From VRUE01 sp963737575 (GTDB lineage Bacteria > Actinomycetota > Thermoleophilia > Solirubrobacterales > 70-9), in the NCBI GenBank assembly GCA_963737575.1, contig CAVTTJ010000007.1, forward strand, positions 124,001 through 188,000: a DNA stretch of 64,000 nucleotides, in the 5' to 3' direction. The notes beneath the pieces are model-generated. The model saw only the letters and a program-made list of their open reading frames with translations, did not search any database and was not told the DNA's origin. Below are positions 50,576 to 59,000 of the stretch, one piece after another. The position numbers and the translations under genes are program-made. Position 1 is the first letter of the stretch, and every line of letters starts with the position of its first letter.

Positions 50576-51239
50576 GGGGGAGTGCGGCAGGGCCCCCCGC
50601 CGGGGAACCTCGCCCGCGACGCAATCGACGATGAAGGCCTCGAGGCTGCGGCCGGGCCGAAGGTGGTCTCGCACGCGTCTCGAGCGCCTGCCGCTGGCTC
50701 AGCTCGGCGAACGAGCGCCGTCGCGAGCGGACCGCCGCGAGCGCGGCGACCGACTCCTCGAGCGCCAGGCACCCGTGGCTGCTGAGGTAGGCGGTCGCCT
50801 CCTCCAGCACCTCTCCCCCCTCCAGCCGGCAGGAGATCCCCTCCATGGCCGTGAGGTCGTAATTCCCCTCGGTCTCGGAGATCAGGTCCAGCTGCGCCGC
50901 GGTCGGATATGCGACGAACACCGGCGCCTCGGTCCCGGGGCTCCGCCTCAGCGTCGCCGGAACCGATCCATAGGCCGCGATGTGGGCCGAGTAGACGACG
51001 TCGAAGTCAGACAGGGAGGCGCGGATGACCGCGACCGGATCGGGGTCCGCCGCCAGCTTGCGGGCGAGGACGGCGGGCGACGCGTTGGAGCCGTAGGCGA
51101 TCAACGGCACCCGGCCCGGGCCCGGGGCGCCCACCGCGGAGAGCGCGAGCTCGCTCCCGCCGGCGACCGCGAACGAACGCTCGGGGACCGCAAAGGGATA
51201 GCTCAACGCCCGCTCGACAACCTCACGTCGTCCCTTCAT
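50573..51239 (-). pseudogene. Gamma-glutamylcyclotransferase-like protein with a +1 frameshift
   Basis: The main frame (from the ATG at 51239 with GGAGGAAGCG upstream) contains VPLIAYGSNASPAVLARKLA, the YGSN substrate-binding motif of the cyclotransferase fold, and SAHIAAYGSVPATLRRSPGT. Near 50675-50682 the frame changes: skipping one base (GAG-A-CGC-GTG) continues as RVRDHLRPGRSLEAFIVDCV to a TAG at 50573. The total would be about 222 residues. The unshifted frame reads into Arg/Pro-rich nonsense overlapping hemB. Substrate unknown; some relatives act on other small amides. Confidence 0.65.
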
Positions 51240-51257
51240 CGCTTCCTCCGCGGCCAG

Positions 51258-51280
51258 TATCGCGGATAGGGTCCGCGATA
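51258..51280. promoter_or_regulatory. Operator-like palindrome between divergent genes
   Basis: TATCGCGGA and its exact complement TCCGCGATA are separated by five bases. The TAGGGT hexamer overlapping its centre is nine bases before the ymdB ATG, and a GATACT on the other strand overlaps its left edge upstream of the cyclotransferase-like gene. It could bind a repressor controlling both genes. Confidence 0.5.
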
Positions 51281-51281
51281 T

Positions 51282-52058
51282 ATGCGGGTGCTCTTCATCG
51301 GGGACGTGGTCGGCGGGCCGGGAAGGCGCGGCCTGAAGGCGGCGATGCCTGAGCTGCGAGAGCGGCATAGCCCCGACCTGGTCATCGTCAACGGCGAGAA
51401 CTCGGCCGGCGGGATCGGGATCACCGAGAAGACGGCCGACGGCCTGTTCGACGCCGGCGCCGACATCCTCACGACCGGCAACCACGTCTACCGCCACCGC
51501 GAAGCCTACGAGTTCCTCGACCGCACCGACCGCGTGATCCGACCCGCCAACTATCCCCACGCCAACCCGGGCCGGGGCCACCTCGTGACCGAGGCGGGCG
51601 GGATGCGGGTCGGCGTCGTCAACATCAGCGGCGGCGTCGGGCTCACCGTCGCCCGCTCTCCATTCCACGAGGTCGACAGCATCCTCGAGCGGATCGAGGC
51701 CGACTGCGTCGTCGTCGACTTCCACGCCGAGGTGACGAGCGAGAAGGTCGCGATGGGCTGGCACCTCGACGGGCGGGTGGCGGCGCTCTTCGGCACCCAC
51801 ACCCACGTCCCGACCGCCGACGCCCGGGTGCTGCCCGGTGGGACCGCGGTGATCACAGACGTCGGCATGACCGGGTCCCGCACGAGCGTCCTCGGCGTCA
51901 AGCCCGAGCAGGCCCTCGCGTCGCTGATCACCCAGATGCCGGTCCGGTTCGAAACCGCCGAGGAGGACGTCTGGGTGATGGGTGCCGCGGTCGAGATCAA
52001 CTCGACGGGACGGGCTGACTCGATCGAGCAGGTTCTGATGCCCGCTCCTCTCGAGTAG
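51282..52058 (+). CDS. ymdB: YmdB-family metallophosphoesterase
   Basis: 258 residues. Metal-binding motifs in order: MRVLFIGDVVGGPGRR (first Asp), LVIVNGENSAGGIG (Glu-Asn), TTGNHVYRHRE (Asn-His), VVDFHAEVTSEK and GTHTHVPTADARVL (His pair). The family hydrolyses cyclic nucleotides such as 2',3'- or 3',5'-cAMP and affects RNA turnover in Bacillus. Length is standard. The ATG directly follows an operator-like palindrome with a TAGGGT -10. The 3' end overlaps the convergent glycosyltransferase by 62 bases. Confidence 0.93.
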   Translation: MRVLFIGDVVGGPGRRGLKAAMPELRERHSPDLVIVNGENSAGGIGITEKTADGLFDAGADILTTGNHVYRHREAYEFLDRTDRVIRPANYPHANPGRGHLVTEAGGMRVGVVNISGGVGLTVARSPFHEVDSILERIEADCVVVDFHAEVTSEKVAMGWHLDGRVAALFGTHTHVPTADARVLPGGTAVITDVGMTGSRTSVLGVKPEQALASLITQMPVRFETAEEDVWVMGAAVEINSTGRADSIEQVLMPAPLE

Positions 52059-53707
52059 CCGGTCCGCGTCGCTCGGGGCCAGGCGACTCCCCCTCAGAGC
52101 ACATGGCCAGCAGCAGGAGCGGGAAGAACCAGACGATGTAGAGGTAGAACCAGTGCATCGCGGTGAGCTGGAGCCCGATGATCAGCGCCGCGCCGAGCGC
52201 CGCCACCTGGAGCAGCGACTTGCGGCGCGGCCGGAACGCGAAGGCGATGGACAGGGCGCCGACCGCGACGAGGATGGCGATCCGCAGCGGCTCGAGGCCG
52301 GGGACCTGGCCCCAGATGCTGAACGGGGAGTTGCGGCCGGCCTGGTAGCCGAGGGTGCGGTCCCAGAAGGTGGCGAGGCCCGGGTCGATGGTGGGCCACA
52401 GCATCAGGAGCGCCGTGGTGGCGACGAACGCCACTGCGAACAACAGGGTGGACCGTCCGGCGGGTCCTGTCGCGACAGGTGGGGGGGCGCTGCGGGCCGG
52501 GCTGTCCTCGGCCCCCCCACCCGCCACGCCACCCGCCGGAGGCTCCATCGCGCTGGACGGCGAGGGTCGGTACGTGGCCAGCATCGGGGCCAGGATGAGC
52601 GGGGCGAACTTCGTCAGGCCCGTCAGCGACGCGAAGACGCCCTCGGCAGACCGGGCGGGTGAGGACGAGGAGGGTGGCGAGGAGGAGCAGCGCGACGAGG
52701 GTGTCGTTCGAGTTGGTCTCCAACGGCATCGCGGTGTAGGGATAGGCCGCCCAGGCGAAGGCGAGCACCGCGGCGAGCCGGCGACCCCCGGGGCCGGGTC
52801 GGATCCGGAGCGCGAGCAGGACGAGCAGCGCGATCGTCGCCAGGTCGAAGACGACCGCGGCGACGTGCGAGGCCGGGAGGTCGTCCCAGGTCCCGTGCCA
52901 CGGCCAGATCGCCTCGAAGGGGACGTATGCGATGTAGTTGACTGGGCCGTAGGTGTCGCCGGAGGAGACGTCGTCGGGGAAGTTGTCGTAGAGCTGTTCG
53001 CCGTGCGAGATCCGGTCGGCGCCGACGACGCTCGCGTAGCCGACGTCGATCGTCCCCGCGTCGGCGGCGTTGAGGCCGACCCGGACCCCGATCAGGAACA
53101 GGGTGGCGACGATCAGCCAGGCGGTCGGCCAGACCGGCCGGATGCCCCCGCCCCTTCCCCGCAACCCGATCCAGAGGGCGCGCCCGAACAGGTAGAGGAG
53201 GACCGGGTACTGGAGCGGAACCGAGACGCCGATGTCGGCCCGGTTGAAGAACCAGTGCGAGACGCCGAAGCCGAGCAGGACGGCGATATCGAGGCTGGCG
53301 ACCCGCCGGGGACGGCGCCAGTCGATCAGCCCGACCGCGAACAGCGCGAATAGGGGCAGGATCACGTAGGGCGCGTTCAGGCGGTGGCCGAAGGCGCCCG
53401 AGTAGCCCCGCGCCATCTTCCAGCCGACCTGGTAGCCGGTCCACGACTCGGTCACCTCGCCGCTCTTGGGGTCGACGATCGCGAGCGCAACTCGTTCGCC
53501 TTCGGCGAAGTAGGAGACCTCCCAGTTGCCGTCGTTCATCGCCGCGCTCGACGTCATCCCGGGGTGCTCGCCTCGCTCTTCGACGACCTTGGGGTCGCGG
53601 TCGGCCCTAACAATCGCTTCGTCGCGGGAGATGTCCGCCGACGAACCCAGGGCTTGCGCGGGCAGGGCGAGCAGCAGGATCCCGGCCAGAGCGAGCGCCC
53701 TTCTCAC
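51997..53707 (-). pseudogene. Membrane glycosyltransferase (GT-C/GT87-like) with a +1 frameshift
   Basis: The first frame (GTG at 53707) has a signal-like helix, an extracytoplasmic domain of about 90 residues resembling PepSY (DEAIVRADRDPKV, NWEVSYFAEGERVALAIVD, SGEVTESWTGYQVGWKMARG), and then many membrane helices with YASVVGADRISHGEQLYDN and GDTYGPVNYIAYVPFEA, typical of GT-C enzymes. Near 52647-52655 the frame shifts; skipping one base gives SAEGVFASLTGLTKFAPLIL and four more helices, ending at 51997. Total about 569 residues if repaired. Donor and acceptor unknown. Confidence 0.75.
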
Positions 53708-53729
53708 GCCGGCACCCCGCGCTTCGCGC

Positions 53730-55250
53730 TCACAGCCCGAAATGGTCGAGCACCGCCGGGGCCACGTCGCGCAGGGCCCACTGCTCACGATCCGCGGGGT
53801 CGTCCGGGCCGCAGCCGCAGAAGAGGAGGGGGGCGAGCGTGTCATCGCGATGCAGGGCGCCGTGGCTGCCGCCGCCTGCGTGGCTGGCGCCCCCCCAGTC
53901 GAGCGCCTCGTACCCGGGAGCGAGGGAGACGATCATGTCGCCGGCGTGGGGCGCGGTCAGCGCCGCGTGGACGCGGGCCAGCGGGTCCGGGTAGAGCTCG
54001 CTCCGGAGCCGCCCGCCGGCGAGCTCGGCGGCGACGGCATCGAGGTCGCCCTCCAGCTCCCACTCACCTCCTCGCAGGTCGGCGACGGCGCCGCCTGGGC
54101 GGAAACGCAGACGGCTGCCGTCGCGCTCGACTACGGCCCAGACCTCCTCGCCCGACGGGCCGCCGGCCTCCGGCCGCGGCAGCGGGGTGCCGTCGCCGAG
54201 CTCGAGCCGGCAGACGAGGTCGATCCCTTCGGTCGCCGCCAGCGAGTCCGCGACCTCGCGGTGGTCGGCCGTGTCGCCGTCGGCGGGCAGGAGGTAGATA
54301 TGGGCCGCCCGTCCGGTCGGGCTGACCGCGAGCTGGGCCTGCTCGGGCCGGTCCTCGGAGGGCTTCAGCACCGACCACTCCTGGCCGAGAAGGTCGGCCA
54401 GCGGTAGTCCCCGGTCGACCTCGGAGTGGGAGTGGTCGGCGACGAGAATCAGGGCGTGGTCCTCGAGGAACCGGTCGAGCCCGCCGGCCGCCTCGACCAG
54501 CATCGCGAAGCACTCGTCCGCCCTTGCGATCGAGTCGACGCTCGCCTCCGGCCCGTGGCGATGGGAGTGGTTGTCGTTGTCGGGGAGCGAGAGGAGGAGG
54601 AAGTCGAAGCCATCATCGCGGGCGAGCTCGGCGGCGCAACAGGCGGCGTAGCTATCGCGGTTGCCCGGTATCGAGGTCGATTTGCAGGGGACGTCGCGGC
54701 TCGCGTAGAGGTCGCCGTAGAAGAGGTCGCCCGGGCCCCAGGTGTGGTGGTGGAATTTGAGCAGGCCGGCGTCGACGACCGCACGTTTCATCAGCCCCTC
54801 GAGCGAGACCTGGTGGCGATGGCGGCCACGGTAGATCAGGAACGGCGTGCACGCGGTGCGGGCGCCGGCGTCGTCGAGGCGCTCGAAAAGGGTCGGCGCA
54901 TCGGGGCTGAGGTGGGCGAGGTTCATGTTGTAGACGAGGTCGTAGAGGGCGCGGAAGACGCCGGCCGCGCGGGTCGCCTCGAGCGAGGACCCGTACTCGA
55001 CGTAGCGACGCTCGAGCCGGTGGTACCAGTTCATGCCGCTGATCCAGTGGCGGTCGGCCGCGACGCCGGTCACCATCTCCGCACAGGCGACCGGGGTCAC
55101 CGAGGGGAAGCTCGAGACGCAGTCGGGAACCAGCTTGCCGCGTTCGAGGAGTGCCTCGAAGGTCGGCGCGTTGCCTTCCTCGATCGTCCGTTCCAGCATG
55201 TCGGTCCGGAGCGAGTCGACGTAGGTGAGGACCAGCTTCTTATCGCCCAT
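53730..55250 (-). CDS. Alkaline-phosphatase-superfamily phosphodiesterase
   Basis: 506 residues. N-terminal LVLTYVDSLRTDMLERTIEE supplies a metal-binding Asp, SFPSVTPVACAEMVTG the nucleophile Thr region, LPDNDNHSHRHGPEA the Asp and His of the second site, and LILVADHSHSEVDRG the Asp-His pair. This fits type I phosphodiesterase/nucleotide pyrophosphatase proteins. No signal peptide is seen, so it is probably cytosolic. Its stop codon starts TGAGCGCGAAGCGCGG, a shortened form of the dispersed repeat. It is followed closely by the membrane glycosyltransferase. Confidence 0.88.
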   Translation of the reverse strand: MGDKKLVLTYVDSLRTDMLERTIEEGNAPTFEALLERGKLVPDCVSSFPSVTPVACAEMVTGVAADRHWISGMNWYHRLERRYVEYGSSLEATRAAGVFRALYDLVYNMNLAHLSPDAPTLFERLDDAGARTACTPFLIYRGRHRHQVSLEGLMKRAVVDAGLLKFHHHTWGPGDLFYGDLYASRDVPCKSTSIPGNRDSYAACCAAELARDDGFDFLLLSLPDNDNHSHRHGPEASVDSIARADECFAMLVEAAGGLDRFLEDHALILVADHSHSEVDRGLPLADLLGQEWSVLKPSEDRPEQAQLAVSPTGRAAHIYLLPADGDTADHREVADSLAATEGIDLVCRLELGDGTPLPRPEAGGPSGEEVWAVVERDGSRLRFRPGGAVADLRGGEWELEGDLDAVAAELAGGRLRSELYPDPLARVHAALTAPHAGDMIVSLAPGYEALDWGGASHAGGGSHGALHRDDTLAPLLFCGCGPDDPADREQWALRDVAPAVLDHFGL

Positions 55251-55346
55251 GCGTCATCCCGAGCCCAATGATGACTAGCGACGACCGGGGACTGCCGCGC
55301 CGAGCTCGGATGGAATACAACGCCGCCTCCCCCGAGTCTGGCCGCG

Positions 55347-55418
55347 CAGTCCCCGGACGCGGGAGCGAGGGCCAGTCCATATCTGTTTCCCCTGGCCCGA
55401 GCGAGAGCAGAGGAGGCG
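55347..55418. repeat. Dispersed hairpin repeat, copy 6
   Basis: Inner stem GGGCCAG/CTGGCCC around the 16-base loop TCCATATCTGTTTCCC, flanked by CCCCGGACGCGGGAGCGA and CGAGCGAGAGCAGAGGAGG. Nearly identical to the copy at 58211. Lies between two minus-strand genes, so antisense to transcription if the plus sense is the element's own. Confidence 0.85.
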
Positions 55419-55425
55419 GCGCGTA

Positions 55426-55860
55426 TTACTTCAAGACGCGCAGACCCTCGTGTTTGCGCCGGGCGCGGCGGTGGCGGGCGATCCCGAGCCAGGCGAGGGC
55501 GACGATCACGAGGAGGGTGATGTCGGGGATCAGCAGCGCGGCGAGGGCGACGACGATCGCCGCGAGCGAGACGAGGAACCCGAGCGCGGCGCCTCCTCCC
55601 CCCTCGCGCCTGCCGGCGCCGAAGACGATGTCGCTGACGACGATGCAGCCGAAGGCCGCACCGGCGAGGCAGAACACAGCGCCGAGAAAGTTGTCGAGGT
55701 CGGCGTGCCCGGCGAGCAGATACCCGATGACGAAGCCGATCACTGCGGCCAGCAGCGTCATCCGCCCGCGCGCCGAGCCGTGGGTGCCGGTCGTCCCGGC
55801 GAGCATCCCGATCGCGATGCCGATGCCAAGCTCGAGGCCGGCCCCCTCAAGAAAGCTCAT
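55426..55860 (-). CDS. Integral membrane protein, unknown function
   Basis: 144 residues with four hydrophobic segments (LELGIGIAIGMLAG, LLAAVIGFVIGYLLAG, FLGAVFCLAGAAFGCIVV, LVSLAAIVVALAALLI plus LLVIVALAWLGI) and a basic tail (RHRRARRKHEGLR). No family recognised. It is transcribed divergently from the aminotransferase with only 22 bases between start codons; a TAGGTT lies six bases before its ATG. Confidence 0.7.
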   Translation of the reverse strand: MSFLEGAGLELGIGIAIGMLAGTTGTHGSARGRMTLLAAVIGFVIGYLLAGHADLDNFLGAVFCLAGAAFGCIVVSDIVFGAGRREGGGGAALGFLVSLAAIVVALAALLIPDITLLVIVALAWLGIARHRRARRKHEGLRVLK

Positions 55861-55866
55861 GCGAAA

Positions 55867-55872
55867 AACCTA
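55867..55872 (-). promoter_or_regulatory. -10 element of the four-helix membrane protein gene
   Basis: TAGGTT on the minus strand, six bases before the ATG at 55860. It overlaps the plus-strand TACACT at 55871-55876. Confidence 0.45.
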
Positions 55873-55876
55873 CACT
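55871..55876 (+). promoter_or_regulatory. -10 element of the aminotransferase gene
   Basis: TACACT on the plus strand, six bases before the ATG at 55883, overlapping by two bases the opposing -10. Confidence 0.45.
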
Positions 55877-55882
55877 TCATCG

Positions 55883-57278
55883 ATGTCCGAAACCCCCAAC
55901 CGGCGGCGCGCGCACACCCTGACCCGGGACCTCGAGCGCTACGCCGGGCTGTTTGCGGAGCGGACGAGCATGATGCGGTCCTCTGCGATGCGGGACCTGA
56001 TGGCGATCACCGCCCGCCCCGAGGTGATCTCGCTGGCCGGCGGGCTGCCCGACACGTCGACGTTCCCGCCCGCGACCTTCGCCGCGGACATGACCCGGAT
56101 CGCGCAGAGCCGCGACCGCCGAGGCCCTCCAGTACGGCCCGACCGAGGGCTTCGAGGAGACGGTCGATTGCATCGTCCAGGTGATGGGGGCGGAGGGGAT
56201 GCTCCCCGACCACGAGGACGTGATCGTCACCACCGGTGGCCAGCAGGCGATCGACCTGGTCGCGAAGACGCTGGTCGACCCCGGCGACGTCGTCATCTGC
56301 GAGGCCCCGTCCTACCCTGGGGCGATCCCGGTCTTCTGCAGCTACGAGGCCGACGTGGTCCAGATCGAGTGCGACCACGACGGGATGAGGATCGACGAGC
56401 TCGAAGCCGCCCTCGAGCGCCTGGATAAGGAGGGCCGCCCGCCGAAATTCGTCTACTCGGTGCCGACCTTTCAGAATCCGGCCGGGGTGACGATGTCCCT
56501 GCCGCGGCGGCAGCGCCTGGTCGAGCTCGCGCGCTCCCGCGAGATGCTCGTCGTCGAGGACAACCCCTACGGCCTGCTGCGCTTCGGCGGCGATCCGCTG
56601 CCGCCCCTGTACCAGCTCGACGGCGGTGACTACGTCATCTACGTCGGGACCTTCTCGAAGATCCTCTCCCCCGGCATCCGGCTCGGGTGGGCCGTCGCTC
56701 CGCCCCCGGTGATGGAGAAGATCGTCCTCGGCAAGCAGGCGGCCGACCTCTGCACCTCGTCCCTGACCCAGTTCTTCGTCCGCGAGTACTTCGCCGAAGG
56801 CCGGTGGCGGGAGTACATCGAGAGCCTGGTCGAGATCTATCGCGGCCGGCGCGACACGATGATGGGCGCGCTGCGCGACCACTTCCCGGCCGAGGCGACC
56901 TGGACCAATCCAGAAGGCGGCCTCTTCATCTGGGCGACCCTGCCCGACTTCATCGACACCGGCGACCTGCTGGCGAAGGCGCTGCGCGAGGACGTCGCTT
57001 TCGTCCCCGGCCAGGCCGCCTACGTCGACGGACGCGGCCGCGGCTCGATGCGACTCAACTTCTCCGGCTCCGACGACGCCGAGATCGAGGAGGGCGTGCG
57101 GCGGATCGGCAATGTGATCGCCCAACAGGTCGACCTCTACTCCACTCTGACGCGAGAACACCCGCCCATGCCCGGACGCGTAGCGGAGGACATGGGCGGA
57201 ATTGATTCTTCCCAGCCCTCAGCCGCCGACGACGAAGGTGGCGACGTAATTCCCTTCCCGAACGAGGAGTCGGCGTGA
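55883..57278 (+). pseudogene. MocR/LysN-like PLP aminotransferase with a +1 frameshift
   Basis: The first frame (MSETPNRRRAHTLTRDLERY, PEVISLAGGLPDTSTFPPAT) and the second (LQYGPTEGFEETVDCI, VIVTTGGQQAIDLVAKTLVD, YVGTFSKILSPGIRLGWAVA with the PLP Lys, then MRLNFSGSDDAEIEEGVRRI) make one fold-type I aminotransferase of about 464 residues, similar to 2-aminoadipate aminotransferases. One extra base near 56110-56119 (AGC-C-GCG-ACC) breaks it. The C-terminus has an added tail (PPMPGRVAEDMGGIDSS) encoded by an inverted repeat related to the dispersed hairpins. It overlaps ddl by four bases. Confidence 0.8.
57162..57199. repeat. Shortened dispersed hairpin inside the aminotransferase 3' end
   Basis: CCGCCCATG pairs with CATGGGCGG around CCCGGACGCGTAGCGGAGGA, which contains the CCCGGACGCG and GGAGGA ends of the copies at 55347 and 58211 without their central stem-loop. 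CATGGGCGGAATT recurs after the copy at 42542. Confidence 0.55.
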
Positions 57279-58210
57279 AGGTCGCCGTCCTGAAGGGCGG
57301 TCGCTCGCTCGAGCGCGGCGTCTCGTTGCGCTCGGGCGCCCGGGTCGAGGACGCCCTCGCCCGGCTCGGCCACGAGGTCGTCGCAATCGACGCAGGGGTC
57401 GAGCTCGTCGGTGAACTGATCGGCCACGAGCCCGACGTGGCGTTCGTCGCGATGCACGGACCGGGGGGCGAGGACGGAACGGTCCAGGAGCTGCTCGAGA
57501 TCCTCGGCATCTCGTTCACCGGGCCCGGCGTCGCGGCGTGCGCCCGCTGCATGGACAAGGCACTCGCCAAGCATGAGATGCGCGCCGCCGGCGTCCCGAC
57601 GCCGGACTGGCTCGCGTTCAACGAAACGGCGTTTCAGGAACTCGGGGCGGCGGACGCGCTCGATCATCTCGAGGACCGGCTCGGATATCCGCTCGTCATC
57701 AAGCCAAGCCGCGGCGGGTCGTCGCTCGGCGTCAGGTTCGCCGCGAGCCTGGCCGAGGTCCCCGAGGCGCTGATCTCGGCCTTCAGCTACGACGACCGGG
57801 TCGTCCTCGAGCGCTTCGTCGACGGGCGCGAGCTCGCGGTCAGCGTCCTCGGCGGCGAGCCGCTGCCGATCGTCGAGGCGATTCCGGCGCAGGGCGACCG
57901 CTACGACTTCGAGGCGCGCTACGAGATCGGCCGCACCAACTTCGTCTGCCCGGCCGAGCTGACCGCGGCCGAGGAGGCTGCCGTGACCTCGGCCTCGCTG
58001 GCCGCCTACAAGGCGCTCGGATGCGCCGGCTTCTCCCGCGTCGACCTGATCCTCGGTGAGGACGGGCCGCAGGTGCTCGAGGTCAACGCGATCCCGGGCC
58101 TCACCGACACCAGCCTCCTCCCCCAGGCGGCCGAGGCCGCAGGGATCTCGTTCGAGGAGCTCGTCGACCGTATATTGGGCCTCGCCTCCCCAGCCATTAC
58201 AAAAGCCTGA
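57275..58210 (+). CDS. ddl: D-alanine--D-alanine ligase
   Basis: 311 residues, ATP-grasp fold; makes D-Ala-D-Ala for peptidoglycan precursors. Visible motifs: KVAVLKGGRSLERGVSLRSG, VAMHGPGGEDGTVQELLEI, ARCMDKALAKHEMRAAGVPT, YPLVIKPSRGGSSLGVRFA, GCAGFSRVDLIL and LEVNAIPGLTDTSLLPQAAE with the metal-binding residues. The substrate-binding SLG region matches a D-Ala rather than D-Lac enzyme. GTG start overlaps the aminotransferase stop. Confidence 0.96.
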   Translation: MKVAVLKGGRSLERGVSLRSGARVEDALARLGHEVVAIDAGVELVGELIGHEPDVAFVAMHGPGGEDGTVQELLEILGISFTGPGVAACARCMDKALAKHEMRAAGVPTPDWLAFNETAFQELGAADALDHLEDRLGYPLVIKPSRGGSSLGVRFAASLAEVPEALISAFSYDDRVVLERFVDGRELAVSVLGGEPLPIVEAIPAQGDRYDFEARYEIGRTNFVCPAELTAAEEAAVTSASLAAYKALGCAGFSRVDLILGEDGPQVLEVNAIPGLTDTSLLPQAAEAAGISFEELVDRILGLASPAITKA

Positions 58211-58288
58211 GGCGCCCCCGGACGCGGGAGCGAGGGCCAGTCCATATCTGTTTCTTCTTCTGGCCCGAGCGAGAGCAGAGGAGGCGCC
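58211..58288. repeat. Dispersed hairpin repeat, copy 7
   Basis: Outer GGCGCC/GGCGCC pair, conserved CCCCGGACGCGGGAGCGA, inner GGGCCAG/CTGGCCC and a 19-base loop starting TCCATATCTGTTTC. Lies between ddl and the convergent nuclease gene and probably doubles as a terminator. Confidence 0.85.
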
Positions 58289-58291
58289 GTT

Positions 58292-58783
58292 TTATGAATT
58301 ACCCTGGGCGAAGTCGTCCGGGGAGACCTCGTCGAGGAACTCCTTGAACTTGTCGACGACCTCCTCGGTGTCCTCGACCTCGTGCTCGAACTCGATCGCC
58401 GACTCCTCGATCACGTCCTCGGCGGCGAAGATCGGGGCCGAGACCCTGACCGCGAGGGCGAGGGCGTCGGAGGGGCGGGAATCGATCTCGAGCTCGGTGC
58501 CGTCGATCGAGACCGTGATCGACGCGTAGAAGGTGTTGTCGCGCAGTTCGGTGACCGAGACGCGCTCGCACTTCGCGTCGAGTTGCTCGAGGACATCGGA
58601 CAGTAGGTCGTGGGTCATCGGCCGCGGAGTCGAGGCGCCCTGCAGCTTCATCAGGATCGCCGCCGCCTCCGGGTGCCCGATCCAGATCGGCAGGAACCTG
58701 TTCCCGTCGACGGTCTTCAGCAACACGATCGGCTGCTTGCCGACCATGTCGAAGCTGACGCCGTAGATCTGCATCTGTTGCAC
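58292..58783 (-). CDS. Bifunctional nuclease family protein (DUF151)
   Basis: 163 residues. The DUF151 core is clear: QIYGVSFDMVGKQPIVLLKT, RFLPIWIGHPEAAAILMKLQ, RPMTHDLLSDVLEQLDAK, and IDSRPSDALALAVRVSAPIF. Plant and bacterial members show RNase and DNase activity, but the physiological role is unclear. The C-terminus is acidic (EVEDTEEVVDKFKEFLDE). A GTG at 58783 is used, with an ATG three codons later possible; a GGGAGCGAG binding site precedes, and a TATAAT box lies 29 bases upstream, so unlike most neighbours it has a leader. Confidence 0.92.
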   Translation of the reverse strand: MQQMQIYGVSFDMVGKQPIVLLKTVDGNRFLPIWIGHPEAAAILMKLQGASTPRPMTHDLLSDVLEQLDAKCERVSVTELRDNTFYASITVSIDGTELEIDSRPSDALALAVRVSAPIFAAEDVIEESAIEFEHEVEDTEEVVDKFKEFLDEVSPDDFAQGNS

Positions 58784-58812
58784 AAACTCGCTCCCACGCT
58801 GGCTGGCCGCCC

Positions 58813-58818
58813 ATTATA
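58813..58818 (-). promoter_or_regulatory. -10 element of the DUF151 nuclease gene
   Basis: Perfect TATAAT on the minus strand, 29 bases before the start codon. Confidence 0.5.
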
Positions 58819-58874
58819 AGTCCGCGCCTGAACCCGCTTGGCGGAAAGGCGGGCGCGGCGCGGCGTCTGCGCAG

Positions 58875-58948
<74 letters not shown>

Positions 58949-59000
58949 GCGAGAACAGGGCGATGATAGCGGCCGCTCGGCGCTCTCCGGCGTGGCCGGC

